Below the pieces are notes generated by a model, which saw only the letters and a list, made by a program, of their open reading frames with translations, made no database searches and was not told the DNA's origin. A DNA stretch of 64,000 nucleotides from Microtetraspora malaysiensis (GTDB lineage Bacteria; Actinomycetota; Actinomycetes; Streptosporangiales; Streptosporangiaceae), in the NCBI RefSeq assembly GCF_001528665.1, contig NZ_BBYJ01000005.1:1-64000 (forward strand). Reading direction: 5' to 3'. Of the stretch, positions 26,572 to 35,442 are shown one piece after another (position 1 is the first letter of the stretch; each line of letters starts with the position of its first letter). The position numbers and the translations under genes are program-made.

Positions 26572-27926
26572 GCGCGTCGAAAGTCCGGTCACTCGGCGCC
26601 TACGCGGTGGACCGCCGCCCGCTGGCCGTCGCGGCCTTCCGGCGATTGTGGGCGGCGTCGGCGGTCTGCGCGGTGGGCGGTTCGTTCAGCGTGGTCGCCG
26701 TGCCGACGCAGCTGTACACGGTGACCGGCTCCTCGGCGGTCGTGGGCGCGGCGGCGGCGTCGTCGTTCGCCGCGCTGGTCGTGGCGGCGTTGTGGATCGG
26801 CGCGCTCGCCGATCTCATGGACCGGCGAAGAGTGCTACTGGCGGCCAACTGCGGCCTCGCGTTCACGTACGCGGCCTTGTGGGCCCAGGCCGTGCTCGGC
26901 GGGCGGTCCGTCCCGGTCGTGATGCTGTTGGTCGCCTGCCAGGGCCTGTCCTTCGCGGCGATCATGACCACGATGGGCGCGGTGGTGCCCCGCCTCGTCC
27001 CCGTCGAGCTGCTACCGGCCGCGAACAGCCTGAGCTCGCTGACCCGCTACGCCGGGTCGATCGTCGGACCGGCGCTGGCCGGGGTCCTGATCCCGATAGT
27101 CGGGCTCGACACGCTGTACCTGTTCGATGCCGTCGCGCTGATGGCCGTTGTGTGGGCGGTCGCCAAGCTGCCGCCACTTCCGCCGCTTCCACCGCTGCCG
27201 GCGCAGCCGCACCCGGCCGGATCATCGCGCGATCCGGCCGCGCGGCACCGTCGGCGTCGCCCCACGATCAGCCAGGTAGTGGCCAGTTTCCGGTACTTCG
27301 CGGCCAGCCGGCTGCTGGTGGCGGTGCTCGCGGTGGACCTCGCGGCGATGGTCTTCGGCATGCCGACGGCCCTGTTTCCGGAACTCGCCCAGCACACCTA
27401 TGGCGGACCCGCCGGAGGCGGCCTGGAGCTGGGACTGCTCTACGCCGCCTATCCGGCCGGGGTCGTCGCAGCCGGGCTGTTGTCGGGCACGTTCACTCGC
27501 GCCCGACGCCACGGTGCGCTCATGGCGGGGGCGGCCGCCGCCTGGGGCATAACCGTCGTGTTCCTCGGACTGGCCGCACAGCTGTGGATCGCACTGGCGG
27601 CGCTCGTCCTCGGCGGTGCGGTCAACTTCGTGCTGAGCACCTTCCGCAACGCCATCACGCAGGCACACACCCACGACGCCATGCGCGGCCGGATCCAGGG
27701 ATCGCTCACCGTCGTCCTCTTCGGTGGCCCGCACATCGCGAACCTGCTGCACGGGGCCGCCACGTCACTCCTCGATCCCCGAGTGGTGATCTGCGCCGGT
27801 GGGCTGCTCACAACGGCGACCGTGGCGGCGATCGTCTGGGCGGTGCCGGAGCTGCGGAACCACATCGCCCGGTCCGCGACCTCCGCCCCGCCGAGAGCCG
27901 CTGTCCCGGCCCGGTCGCGCGAATGA
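26568..27926 (+). CDS. MFS exporter (EntS/MFS_3-like)
   Basis: The 452-residue membrane protein has about twelve spans and the MFS loop motif GALADLMDRRRVLLAAN between spans 2 and 3. It has a proline-rich cytoplasmic loop (PPLPPLPPLP) in the middle and ends with a Pro/Arg-rich tail. It resembles drug or siderophore exporters of the MFS_3 group. The GTG start overlaps the MerR-PP2C stop, so it is the obvious target or partner of that regulator. Confidence 0.9.
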   Translation: MSASKVRSLGAYAVDRRPLAVAAFRRLWAASAVCAVGGSFSVVAVPTQLYTVTGSSAVVGAAAASSFAALVVAALWIGALADLMDRRRVLLAANCGLAFTYAALWAQAVLGGRSVPVVMLLVACQGLSFAAIMTTMGAVVPRLVPVELLPAANSLSSLTRYAGSIVGPALAGVLIPIVGLDTLYLFDAVALMAVVWAVAKLPPLPPLPPLPAQPHPAGSSRDPAARHRRRRPTISQVVASFRYFAASRLLVAVLAVDLAAMVFGMPTALFPELAQHTYGGPAGGGLELGLLYAAYPAGVVAAGLLSGTFTRARRHGALMAGAAAAWGITVVFLGLAAQLWIALAALVLGGAVNFVLSTFRNAITQAHTHDAMRGRIQGSLTVVLFGGPHIANLLHGAATSLLDPRVVICAGGLLTTATVAAIVWAVPELRNHIARSATSAPPRAAVPARSRE

Positions 27927-27956
27927 CCCCCGAAGATCAAGCGCTCGATCGCCTGT

Positions 27957-28805
27957 TCAGCGGCTGTCGCCGTTCTCCGCGACGACCGCGAGCAGGGTCG
28001 TCATGGCGGCGGTGAGCTCCGGATCGCCGCTCGGCTCCGAGCGCCGGCGGGCCTCCTCGACGGTGATGCCTCGGGTCGCGAGTCGCCAGAAGGTGTCCTG
28101 GCCCATCGAGACGCGCGCGGCCGGTTCGTCTCCCGGCGTCGCCATCCGCCACCGGCCGCCCTGCCACGCCGCGCTCCATCGGCCGCCCGCCGTCCCGAGC
28201 ACCTCCAGGTGCGCGGCGGTGCCCTCCGGACGGTCGTGCCCTCGCAGGGCGTACGGCAAGGCGCGGGCGAAGATGTCCAGGACGGGCGCCATGAGTTCCG
28301 GCTCGGTCGCGCCGGGACGCGCGACGGCGTCGCGCACCTGCTGCTGGTGGCTCCAGAATTCGGTGTATTCGCGTCCGATGTCCAGCCAGGCGGGGCTGTC
28401 GACGTCCGTCGCCGCCCAGGACACGTTCAGGCCGGCGGGCGCCTCCGGATCGTGTGCGGCCCAGACGGTGTCCAGGCGCGGTCCCAGGTGCTCCAGCAGC
28501 TCGATCAGCAGCTGTGGGCTGAGCTGGCGAGTCGCCCGGACGAACTCCTCGTTGGTACGCGCGAGATAGGTGGGAAGCGTCTCGCCGTCGCCGAAGACGG
28601 CGCCGCCGTATCCGTCCCGGCTGCCGGACAGGCGCCGCATGTAGTCGTTGAGCACATGGCCGGCGACGTCGTGCACATCCCAGCCCGGGCAGACCGTCGG
28701 CCTGGCCCAGTCGGCCGGATCCAGGGCGCGCAGCAGGTCGAGCATGGCCCGTCGTTCGCGGGGGAACAGGGGGCGTACGTCGATGACCGGGCCGAAGATC
28801 GTCAT
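27957..28805 (-). CDS. Maleylpyruvate isomerase/mycothiol-dependent DinB-like family protein
   Basis: The 282-residue protein begins MTIFGPVIDVRPLFPRERRA, with LRALDPADWARPTVCPGWDVHDVAGHV, the N-terminal signature of the actinobacterial TIGR03083/mycothiol-maleylpyruvate-isomerase N-domain (DinB-like four-helix bundle with metal-binding His). The C-terminal half contains FARALPYALRGHDRPEGTAA and an SCP2-like end. The substrate is unknown. The ATG at 28805 and a GTG one codon upstream are equivalent choices. It is convergent with the MFS gene. Confidence 0.85.
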   Translation of the reverse strand: MTIFGPVIDVRPLFPRERRAMLDLLRALDPADWARPTVCPGWDVHDVAGHVLNDYMRRLSGSRDGYGGAVFGDGETLPTYLARTNEEFVRATRQLSPQLLIELLEHLGPRLDTVWAAHDPEAPAGLNVSWAATDVDSPAWLDIGREYTEFWSHQQQVRDAVARPGATEPELMAPVLDIFARALPYALRGHDRPEGTAAHLEVLGTAGGRWSAAWQGGRWRMATPGDEPAARVSMGQDTFWRLATRGITVEEARRRSEPSGDPELTAAMTTLLAVVAENGDSR

Positions 28806-28914
28806 CACATCACCCTATTGACCGCCGTGCGCGGTCGGCATCCCGATATTGCCCGGCGAGGTTCCGTCGCCACCGGCCCCTGTGTGCGGAGCATGCGGTG
28901 CGCCGATGTATCGT

Positions 28915-28954
28915 AATTGCGAAAATGCGCAATTGCATTCTGTCGCTTATGCGA
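28915..28954. promoter_or_regulatory. Paired inverted repeats, likely ArsR operator upstream of arsR-sulP
   Basis: AATTGCG (28915-28921) and CGCAATT (28928-28934) form a 7-6-7 palindrome in an unusually AT-rich patch. TCGC-TTAT-GCGA follows at 28943-28954. The patch lies about 140 bases before the ArsR gene and after the divergent DinB-like gene start. Confidence 0.45.
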
Positions 28955-29094
28955 TAACGGGACCACGGGAGTGACGTGATCAGGGCATTCGCCGGCGTGG
29001 CCGGGCAGGAGCCGCCCGCGAGGACGCAGGGTGCGGCACGGCCGCGCCCCGGCAGGGACGGCGGCGCGGGGCCGGCCGGTAAGGCGGACGTGTG

Positions 29095-29442
29095 ATGTCG
29101 GTGCCGCTGTACGAGGCCAAGGCGGAGCTGTTCCGGCTGCTGGGCCACCCGGTGCGGATCCGGGTGCTGGAGTTGCTCCAGGACGGGCCGACGTCGGTGC
29201 GCGAGCTGCTGGCCGCGATCGAGGTGGAGCCGACCGGGCTGTCGCAGCACCTGGCCGTGCTGCGCCGTTCGAGCATGGTCACCGCGCAGCGCGAGGGCAA
29301 CACCATGGTGTACGCCCTGGCCGGCGGGCGGGTGGCCGAGCTGCTGCGCGCCGCCCGCGTCCTCCTCACCGAGAAGCTGACGGGACAGAACGAGCTGCTC
29401 AGCGAGCTGCTGGCGGACGAAGCGAACAGCGGCGTCTCATGA
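29095..29442 (+). CDS. ArsR-family winged-helix regulator
   Basis: The 115-residue protein shows LFRLLGHPVRIRVLELLQDG, the HTH VRELLAAIEVEPTGLSQHLA and wing VTAQREGNTMVYALAG. There is no Cys, so it lacks the usual ELCVCD metal site and probably senses something other than a thiophilic metal. The ATG at 29095 is preferred over the GTG directly before it. Its stop overlaps the SulP transporter start (ATGA), which makes regulator and transporter a single operon. Confidence 0.9.
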   Translation: MSVPLYEAKAELFRLLGHPVRIRVLELLQDGPTSVRELLAAIEVEPTGLSQHLAVLRRSSMVTAQREGNTMVYALAGGRVAELLRAARVLLTEKLTGQNELLSELLADEANSGVS

Positions 29443-31151
29443 GCACGCTGATGTCGGCGAGCCGGGCCCGCCTGCGTTCGCTGCTGCCCGAGCGGGCCGA
29501 GATCGCCGCCTACGCCCGCCGTCCGCGCCGCGACCTGCTGGCCGGGCTGACCGTGGCGATCGTGGCGCTGCCGCTGGCGCTCGGGTTCGGCATCTCGTCC
29601 GGGCTGGGCGCGGCCGCCGGGCTGGCCACGGCGGTGGTCGCGGGGGCGATCGCCGCGGTCTTCGGCGGCTCGGGGCTGCAGGTGACCGGGCCGACCGGCG
29701 CGATGACGGTGGTGCTGGTGCCGATCATGCACGCGCACGGCGCCTCCGGCGTGCTGACGGTCGGCGTACTGGCCGGGCTGCTGCTGGTCGCGCTGGCGCT
29801 GGCGCGCGCGGGCAAGTACATGGCGTTGGTCCCGGCCCCGGTGGTGGAGGGGTTCACCCTCGGCATCGCCTGCGTGATCGGCCTGCAGCAGATCCCCGGC
29901 GCGCTCGGCGTGCCCGCCTCCCACAGCGACAAGGTCACCGTGGTGGCCTGGCAGGCCGCCCGCGACTTCCTCGCCCATCCGAACTGGTGGCCGCCGGCCA
30001 TCGCCGTCGCGGTGGCCGCGCTGATGCTCGCGGGCGCGCGGCTGCGCCCGACCGTGCCCTTCTCCCTGCTGGCCGTGGCCGCCGCCACCGTGGGCGCCGA
30101 GCTGGCCGGCCTGGACGTGCCCCGCATCGGCGAGCTGCCCGCCGGTCTGCCCGCGCCGTCCCTGGCGTTCCTCGACGTCTCCGCCCTCGGCTCGCTGCTC
30201 GCCCCCGCCGTCGCCGTGGCCGCGCTGGCCGCGCTGGAGTCACTGCTGTCGGCCGCCGTCGCGGACGGCATGAGCGTCAACCACAAGCACGACCCCGACC
30301 GGGAGCTGTTCGGGCAGGGCCTGGCCAACCTTGTCGCGCCGCTGTTCGGCGGTGTGCCCGCCACCGGCGCCATCGCCCGTACGGCGGTGAACGTCCGGTC
30401 CGGGGCCCAGTCGCGGCTGGCCGCGCTGGCCCACGCCGCGATCCTCGCGGTGATCGTGTTCACCGCTTCGGGGCTGGTCGCCAAGATCCCGCTGGCCGCG
30501 CTGGCCGGCGTGCTGCTGGCCACCGCCTTCCGCATGGTCGAGGCCGGTTCGGTCAAGGCGATGCTCCGCTCCACCCGCGGCGACGCCGTCGTCCTGGTGC
30601 TGACCGGGCTGGCCACCGTCGCGCTCGACCTGGTCCAGGCCGTCATCCTCGGCCTGATCGTGGCCGGGGCGCTCGCGCTCCGGGCCATCGCGCGGAACGT
30701 CCGCCTGGACGCCGTGCCGCTGCGCCCCGACCTGCCCGGCGACCACACCGACGAGGAGCACGCCCTGCTCGCCGAGCACATCGTCGCCTACCGCCTGGAC
30801 GGGCCGCTGTTCTTCGCCGCCGCCCACCGCTTCCTGCTGGAGCTCTCCGACGTCGCCGACGTGTCGGTGGTCATCCTGCGCATGTCCCGGGTCACCGCCA
30901 TCGACGCCAGCGGCGCCCTCGTTCTCGGCGACGCCATCACCCGGCTGCGACGGCGCGGCATCACCGTCTACATCTCCGGCATCAGAGACGGCCACCACCA
31001 GCCCCTGCACGCGCTGGGCGTGATCGCCGACCTCGACCGGGCCGGCCACGTCTTCGCCACCACGCCCGAGGCCATCGCCGCCGCCCGCGACCACCTCCAT
31101 CGGACCGGCGTGCTGCCCGCGGCTCTCGAGCCGGACGTGGTGGGGGAGTAG
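29439..31151 (+). CDS. SulP-family anion transporter with STAS domain
   Basis: The 570-residue protein has about 11-14 spans from residue 32 (DLLAGLTVAIVALPLALGFG) with the SulP segments GSGLQVTGPTGAMTVVL and ALESLLSAAVADGMSVN plus GVPATGAIARTAVN. A cytoplasmic STAS domain lies from about 430 (VILRMSRVTAIDASGALVLG). The family carries sulfate, bicarbonate or other anions; the gene alone does not decide which. It is translationally coupled to the ArsR gene and followed by a hairpin terminator. Confidence 0.93.
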   Translation: MSTLMSASRARLRSLLPERAEIAAYARRPRRDLLAGLTVAIVALPLALGFGISSGLGAAAGLATAVVAGAIAAVFGGSGLQVTGPTGAMTVVLVPIMHAHGASGVLTVGVLAGLLLVALALARAGKYMALVPAPVVEGFTLGIACVIGLQQIPGALGVPASHSDKVTVVAWQAARDFLAHPNWWPPAIAVAVAALMLAGARLRPTVPFSLLAVAAATVGAELAGLDVPRIGELPAGLPAPSLAFLDVSALGSLLAPAVAVAALAALESLLSAAVADGMSVNHKHDPDRELFGQGLANLVAPLFGGVPATGAIARTAVNVRSGAQSRLAALAHAAILAVIVFTASGLVAKIPLAALAGVLLATAFRMVEAGSVKAMLRSTRGDAVVLVLTGLATVALDLVQAVILGLIVAGALALRAIARNVRLDAVPLRPDLPGDHTDEEHALLAEHIVAYRLDGPLFFAAAHRFLLELSDVADVSVVILRMSRVTAIDASGALVLGDAITRLRRRGITVYISGIRDGHHQPLHALGVIADLDRAGHVFATTPEAIAAARDHLHRTGVLPAALEPDVVGE

Positions 31152-31153
31152 GC

Positions 31154-31190
31154 GGTCCCGGCATACCGGCTGGCGGTAATGCCGGGAACC
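31154..31190 (+). terminator. Hairpin after sulP
   Basis: GGTCCCGGCAT pairs with ATGCCGGGAACC with single-base bulges, and ACCG/CGGT extend the stem around a GCTGG loop. It begins immediately after the sulP stop. Confidence 0.6.
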
Positions 31191-31195
31191 CTGCT

Positions 31196-31232
31196 GGCAT
31201 GGGGGTGGAAATGGTGGCTACCCGCACAGACA
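31196..31232 (+). promoter_or_regulatory. Element shared with the alpha/beta-hydrolase upstream region
   Basis: GGCAT and, 11 bases further, TGGTGGCTACCCGCACAGAC match 35317-35352 with 3 differences in the 21-base core (31212-31232). Both copies point to + strand genes beginning about 90-110 bases downstream. Confidence 0.4.
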
Positions 31233-31338
31233 GCGCGCCGAAGGGACGTCATCGTTAAAGAAAGGCACTCCTCGGCTCTCCGGACCACGGACGAGCAGGC
31301 CCGGACGGTGCCTCTCCTGGACGTGACAAGAACTCTGG

Positions 31339-32172
31339 ATGGGCGTCATGTGTCAGCGCGACCCGAGACCCGTCCCCGTCGGCGGGGTGAACGGCACGTC
31401 GGTGGCCGCTCCGGCCCCCGACCGGAACTCCCGTCCGTCCTCGGCCGTGAACGGCGCGACGTCGGACGAGGCGGAGAGCCTCCGGAAAAGGATCGACCGG
31501 ATGCTCGCCCAGCAGCGGCAGTTCGTGTCCGACGCCGCACATGAGCTGCTCACCCCGATCGCGGGCCTCCGTACGCAGCTCGAGGAGGCCCAGCTCCACC
31601 CGGACACGACGGAGCTGGACAAGCTCCTCGGCCGCGCGTTGCGGGACGTGGACCGCCTCCAGGCGATCGTCTCCGATCTTCTCGTGCTGGCCAAGGTCGG
31701 GATGCGAGCGTCCGGTGAGCCGGCCCGGGTGGATCTGGCGGAGCTGGTCGAGACCGAGATCGCCACGCGCGCCGACCCGCTGCCGGTGCTGCCGCGGCTC
31801 ACGCCGGGAACGACGGTCGAGGTCGTCTGCCACGAGGTCCGGCGACTCGTCGCCAATCTCCTTGATAACGCGCAGCGGCACGGCAAGCACGTGCTCCAGG
31901 TCGAGGTGCGCGAGGACGGCGGCCACGCCGAGCTGGTCGTGGCCGACGACGGGTGCGGCATCCCCCCGGCCGAGCGTGCGTGGATCTTCGAACGGTTCGC
32001 CCGGCTGGACACGGCCCGCAGCCGGAGCCACGGGGGCGCCGGGCTGGGCCTCGCCATCGTCCGGGACATCGCCGAGGCCCACGGCGGGACCGTCACGGTC
32101 GAGGAGTCGGCGTCGGGCGGCGCGCGGTTCGTCGTCCGCCTGCCGCTCGCCGACCGTCTCGACGTCCCATGA
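31339..32172 (+). CDS. Soluble, N-terminally truncated HisKA sensor kinase
   Basis: The 277-residue protein carries HisKA (RQFVSDAAHELLTPIAGLRT, His about H68) and a complete HATPase_c domain (VANLLDNAQRHG, VADDGCGIP, RSHGGAGLGLAIV). It lacks the membrane spans, sensor and HAMP domains that precede this region in OmpR-partner kinases. The H-box has Leu where Arg is usual (HELLTP for HELRTP). The first 45 residues are low-complexity. No OmpR-type regulator is adjacent. It may be a remnant kinase or a soluble modulator of the neighbouring NarL-type system. The start codon is uncertain (ATG 31339 or 31348). Confidence 0.8.
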   Translation: MGVMCQRDPRPVPVGGVNGTSVAAPAPDRNSRPSSAVNGATSDEAESLRKRIDRMLAQQRQFVSDAAHELLTPIAGLRTQLEEAQLHPDTTELDKLLGRALRDVDRLQAIVSDLLVLAKVGMRASGEPARVDLAELVETEIATRADPLPVLPRLTPGTTVEVVCHEVRRLVANLLDNAQRHGKHVLQVEVREDGGHAELVVADDGCGIPPAERAWIFERFARLDTARSRSHGGAGLGLAIVRDIAEAHGGTVTVEESASGGARFVVRLPLADRLDVP

Positions 32173-32190
32173 ACACGGGCGTGGCGGCCG

Positions 32191-34044
32191 TCAGCCGGTG
32201 CCGAGGGGGATCGTCGCGGTCAGCGTGGTGCCCTGACCGGCGGGGCTGGCGATCTCCAGCGTGCCGTCGAGCGCCTGGACGCGGTCGCTGAGGCCGATGA
32301 GCCCGGAGCCGACGCGGGTGTCCGCTCCGCCGACCCCGTCGTCGCGGACCGAGATCGTGACGCGCGCGTCGTCCACGTCCACCTCGACCCGGGCCATGGA
32401 CGCCTGGGCGTGCTTGGCCACGTTCGTCAGCGCCTCCGACACCACGTAGTAGGCGGCCACCTCGACCCGCTCCGGCAGCCGCCGGTCGGCGCGTACGTCG
32501 AGCTCGACGGGGACGGGGGAGCGGCGCGCGAGCATCTTCAACGCGGGCCCCAGACCCCCCTTGGAGAGGATCGCCGGGTGGATGCCCCGGGACAGCTCCC
32601 GCAGGTCCTCCAGCACGAGGGTCAGCCCGTCGACGGCGCTGGACAGCCGCTGCCTCAGCTCGACCAGATCCTCCGGCACGCCGGACTCCATGGTCCGCAG
32701 TTCCAGCCCGAGTGAGACGAGACGTTGCTGGGCCCCGTCGTGCAGGTCGCGTTCGATGCGGTGCCGGGTCTCGTCGGAGGCCGCGACGACGCGGGAGCGG
32801 GAGGCGGCGAGCTCGTCGCGGGCCTGGGCGTTGGAGATCGCGGTCGCGATGAGCTCGGTGAACTCGCGCATGTGCTCCTCGTCGGCCTGCGACGGGGGCT
32901 CCGGGGCGCGGGAGAGGGTGATCACGACGCCCCACAGCCGCGCCTCGACCACGATGGGGCTGCCGACCGCGGAGACGATCCGCTGCGTGAGGGCCCACTC
33001 GGCCAGCTCCCCGTCCGGGTTGTCGTACCTCGTCATCCGGCTCGGGCGCCGGGTCTTCCGTACCAGGCCGGAGACGCTGTGCTCCCTGACCGGCCAGCGC
33101 GAGCCCACAGGCGGCATCGAGCTGGCGGCGCCCTCCTTGCTCCACCAGCTCACCAGGACGATCGTGCCGTCGGGCTCGTAGCGTTCGATCACCGTGTAGT
33201 CCGCCCGCAGGAGGAGGCCGGTCTCGCAGGCGACGGCGTCGAGGATGTCCGTCGGCGGGACTCCGCGCGCGACCAGCGTCGCGACCCGGCGCAGCGCGGC
33301 CTGCACTTCGGCGATCCGGCGTAGTTGGTCGCGGCTCGTCTCCAGCGCCTGGCTGATCGCCTCGCGGTCGCGGGCCGCGTGCAGGAGCGCCTCGAGGGAC
33401 GGTACGACACGCTCGCGCAGGCGGCGCATGGTCGTGTCGGGCAGGCCGTCGGGGACCAGGAGCGTGCCGAGCCTGGTGGCGCCCTCGACCAGCGGCAGCG
33501 CCGTGCGCTCCCCGTCGCCCGGAACCGCGTCGACCTCGATCGTCAGGAACGGCAGGCCGAGCCCCTTGGCCAGGCGCTGGGAGGCGGCCGGTAGTGCCGA
33601 TCGCACGCGCTCGGTGCGCATGAGAAGCCGGGACATCTTGGCGTCGGTGTCGGCCTCCCGGCGCCGATTGTCCGCCTCGATGACGAGGGAGCGCATCAGC
33701 GCCGCGGCCCAGCCGGCCAGCAGGGCGACGACGATGAAGATGATGAGCGCGATCCACGACCAGCTGCTGAAGAGCGTGATCGTGTACTCAGGGGGAAGGT
33801 GGAAATAGTCGAACGCGAAACCGCTGACCACGGCGGTGACGACGCCCAGCCGCAGCCCCCAGAGGTACGAGACCACGAGAACGCCGAGTAGGTAAACTAC
33901 CCCCAGAGAGCTGCCCGGTGCCCACCTCTCCAGCGGGTCGGTCAGGAAGGTCTCCGCCGCTACGAACAAGGCGCTGACGATGACGCCCCACAGGACGGGC
34001 AGGCGCGTCGGGCGTAGCAGCAACGACATCAGCCGCGCACGCAT
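32191..34044 (-). CDS. Sensor histidine kinase with DUF4118 membrane part, GAF and HisKA_3
   Basis: This 617-residue kinase has an N-terminal four-span KdpD-like DUF4118 region (about 15-125, including VVYLLGVLVVSYLWGLRLG). A coiled segment and a GAF domain follow (about 250-400, DILDAVACETGLLLRADYTV to ELIATAISNAQARDEL). HisKA_3 has H435 in RHRIERDLHDGAQQRL, and HATPase_c has SEALTNVAKHA and RDDGVGGAD. A TAACGT box ends 6 bases before the ATG, suggesting a leaderless mRNA. It is divergent from a NarL-type regulator, its likely partner. The GAF domain may sense a small ligand; no heme ligand can be assigned. Confidence 0.92.
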   Translation of the reverse strand: MRARLMSLLLRPTRLPVLWGVIVSALFVAAETFLTDPLERWAPGSSLGVVYLLGVLVVSYLWGLRLGVVTAVVSGFAFDYFHLPPEYTITLFSSWSWIALIIFIVVALLAGWAAALMRSLVIEADNRRREADTDAKMSRLLMRTERVRSALPAASQRLAKGLGLPFLTIEVDAVPGDGERTALPLVEGATRLGTLLVPDGLPDTTMRRLRERVVPSLEALLHAARDREAISQALETSRDQLRRIAEVQAALRRVATLVARGVPPTDILDAVACETGLLLRADYTVIERYEPDGTIVLVSWWSKEGAASSMPPVGSRWPVREHSVSGLVRKTRRPSRMTRYDNPDGELAEWALTQRIVSAVGSPIVVEARLWGVVITLSRAPEPPSQADEEHMREFTELIATAISNAQARDELAASRSRVVAASDETRHRIERDLHDGAQQRLVSLGLELRTMESGVPEDLVELRQRLSSAVDGLTLVLEDLRELSRGIHPAILSKGGLGPALKMLARRSPVPVELDVRADRRLPERVEVAAYYVVSEALTNVAKHAQASMARVEVDVDDARVTISVRDDGVGGADTRVGSGLIGLSDRVQALDGTLEIASPAGQGTTLTATIPLGTG

Positions 34045-34191
34045 GCCTCCACGTTACTCCGTACGAACCCGGAGGCGTGTTCGATGTCGACGCAGGTCAG
34101 AGCGCCCGTGGCCGGCCGGTACGGCACGGCGTTCCGTCCCCTGCGGCGTGTCCCGTGGCGCGGCCGACCGACGTGAAACGGCGGCGATGAG

Positions 34192-34851
34192 GTGGACGAG
34201 GAACGGACGCGGGTGGTCCTGGCGGACGACGACGTCCTGTTGCGGGAGGGGCTGGCGAGCCTCCTGGAGCGGTCGGGGTTCGAGGTCGTCGGCCAGGCGG
34301 GGAACGCCGACGAGCTGCTCGCCCTCGTCCGCGAACACCGCCCGGTGCTGGCCGTCGTCGACATCCGGATGCCCCCCACGCACACGACCGAGGGGCTCGA
34401 CGCGGCCCGCGTGATCCGCGAGGAGTTCCCGGAGACGAGCGTCCTCATGCTGTCGGCGCACGTCGAGGTCGACCAGGCCATGGAACTGCTCGCCGCCGGG
34501 CACCAGGTCGGCTACCTGCTCAAGAGCCGGGTCACCGCCGTGACCGAATTCGTCGAGACGCTCGAACGGATCGCCCACGGAGGCTCGGTCGTCGATCCCG
34601 CCCTGGTGACGGAGCTCATCACCGCGCGGCGCAGACACGACCCGCTGGAGCTGCTGACCGACCGCGAGCGCGAGGTGCTCGCCCTGATGGCGGAGGGGCG
34701 CTCCAACGCGGGCATCGCGCACAAGCTCTGGATCACCGAGGGCACCGTCGAGAAGCACGTGCGCAGCATCATGTCCCGGATGCGGTTGCCGGAGACGGAG
34801 GACGACCACCGCCGTGTCCTCGCGGTGCTCGCCTTCCTGGAGTCGCGCTAG
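34192..34851 (+). CDS. NarL/LuxR-family response regulator
   Basis: The 219-residue regulator has receiver residues D12-D14, phospho-acceptor D57 (AVVDIRMPPTHTTEG) and YLLKSRV, then a LuxR HTH (LTDREREVLALMAEGRSNAG, TVEKHVRSIMSRMRL). It is of the same subclass as the regulator at 656-1297. It stands head to head with the GAF kinase across 147 bases, the normal position for a cognate pair. Starts with GTG; the ribosome site is weak. Confidence 0.92.
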   Translation: MDEERTRVVLADDDVLLREGLASLLERSGFEVVGQAGNADELLALVREHRPVLAVVDIRMPPTHTTEGLDAARVIREEFPETSVLMLSAHVEVDQAMELLAAGHQVGYLLKSRVTAVTEFVETLERIAHGGSVVDPALVTELITARRRHDPLELLTDREREVLALMAEGRSNAGIAHKLWITEGTVEKHVRSIMSRMRLPETEDDHRRVLAVLAFLESR

Positions 34852-34869
34852 CGCCGGGAACCCCCGGGT

Positions 34870-35250
34870 TCACGCCCCTTCGCCGACGGCCTCGCGCAGG
34901 ATCGAGCCGATCGCCCAGCCCGACAGGTTCGGCTTCGCGAGGAACGCGACAGCCGGGCTGGCCGCGATCATCTCCGCGAAATCCGCCTCGTCGTACGTCG
35001 AGATCAGGATGACGTACGGCGGACCGCCGGCCGTCACGTCCGTGAGCAGCCGGGCCAGATCGAACCCGCTCTCCTCGCCGAGGTCGATGTCGACCAGCAC
35101 GCAGTCCGGCCGGAGCTCGCCGGTCTGGCGCAGCGCTTCGGCCATGGTGGACGCGACACCGACCACGGCGATGCCATCCGCTTCGAGCAACCGGCGGGCG
35201 GCCTCCTTGAAGTGATCGCTGTCGTCCACGATGAGGCATCTCAACGACAC
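34870..35250 (-). CDS. Stand-alone receiver domain protein
   Basis: The 126-residue protein is a receiver alone: CLIVDDSDHFKEAARRLLEA, phospho-acceptor D54 (CVLVDIDLGEESGFDLARLL), ISTYDEADFAEMI and FLAKPNLSG with the conserved Lys. There is no output domain. It starts at GTG after TGGAGAC. Such CheY-like proteins relay phosphate or bind a target. It converges with the NarL-type regulator (18-base gap), so a function in that kinase pathway is plausible. Confidence 0.88.
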   Translation of the reverse strand: MSLRCLIVDDSDHFKEAARRLLEADGIAVVGVASTMAEALRQTGELRPDCVLVDIDLGEESGFDLARLLTDVTAGGPPYVILISTYDEADFAEMIAASPAVAFLAKPNLSGWAIGSILREAVGEGA

Positions 35251-35316
35251 GTCTCCAGGGTCGCAGCCGGTCGCCGCCTCGTCATTGCAGCTAGCAGGAA
35301 AGCCGGTATGGCCGCA

Positions 35317-35352
35317 GGCATGCCCGCAAGATGGCGGCTGCCCGCGCAGACA
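35317..35352 (+). promoter_or_regulatory. Second copy of the shared upstream element
   Basis: GGCAT (35317-35321) and the 21-base core starting TGGCGGCTGCCCGCGCAGAC (35332-35352) match 31196-31232. It lies 90 bases before the hydrolase ATG. Confidence 0.4.
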
Positions 35353-35442
35353 TCGGGGACTTACGGCGCGATCGTGGGAGGCGAAAGCAGGTTATCGATG
35401 ACATCGCCCAGGAGCCCGATTGACGAGCGGAGGGAGGCGGCA

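Noticed and set aside
35350..35372. DevR/DosR-like box (GGGGACTTACGGCG)
   Set aside because: Only the left half-site GGGACTT fits; the right half lacks the pairing GTCCC. Nearby genes are not a typical dormancy set.
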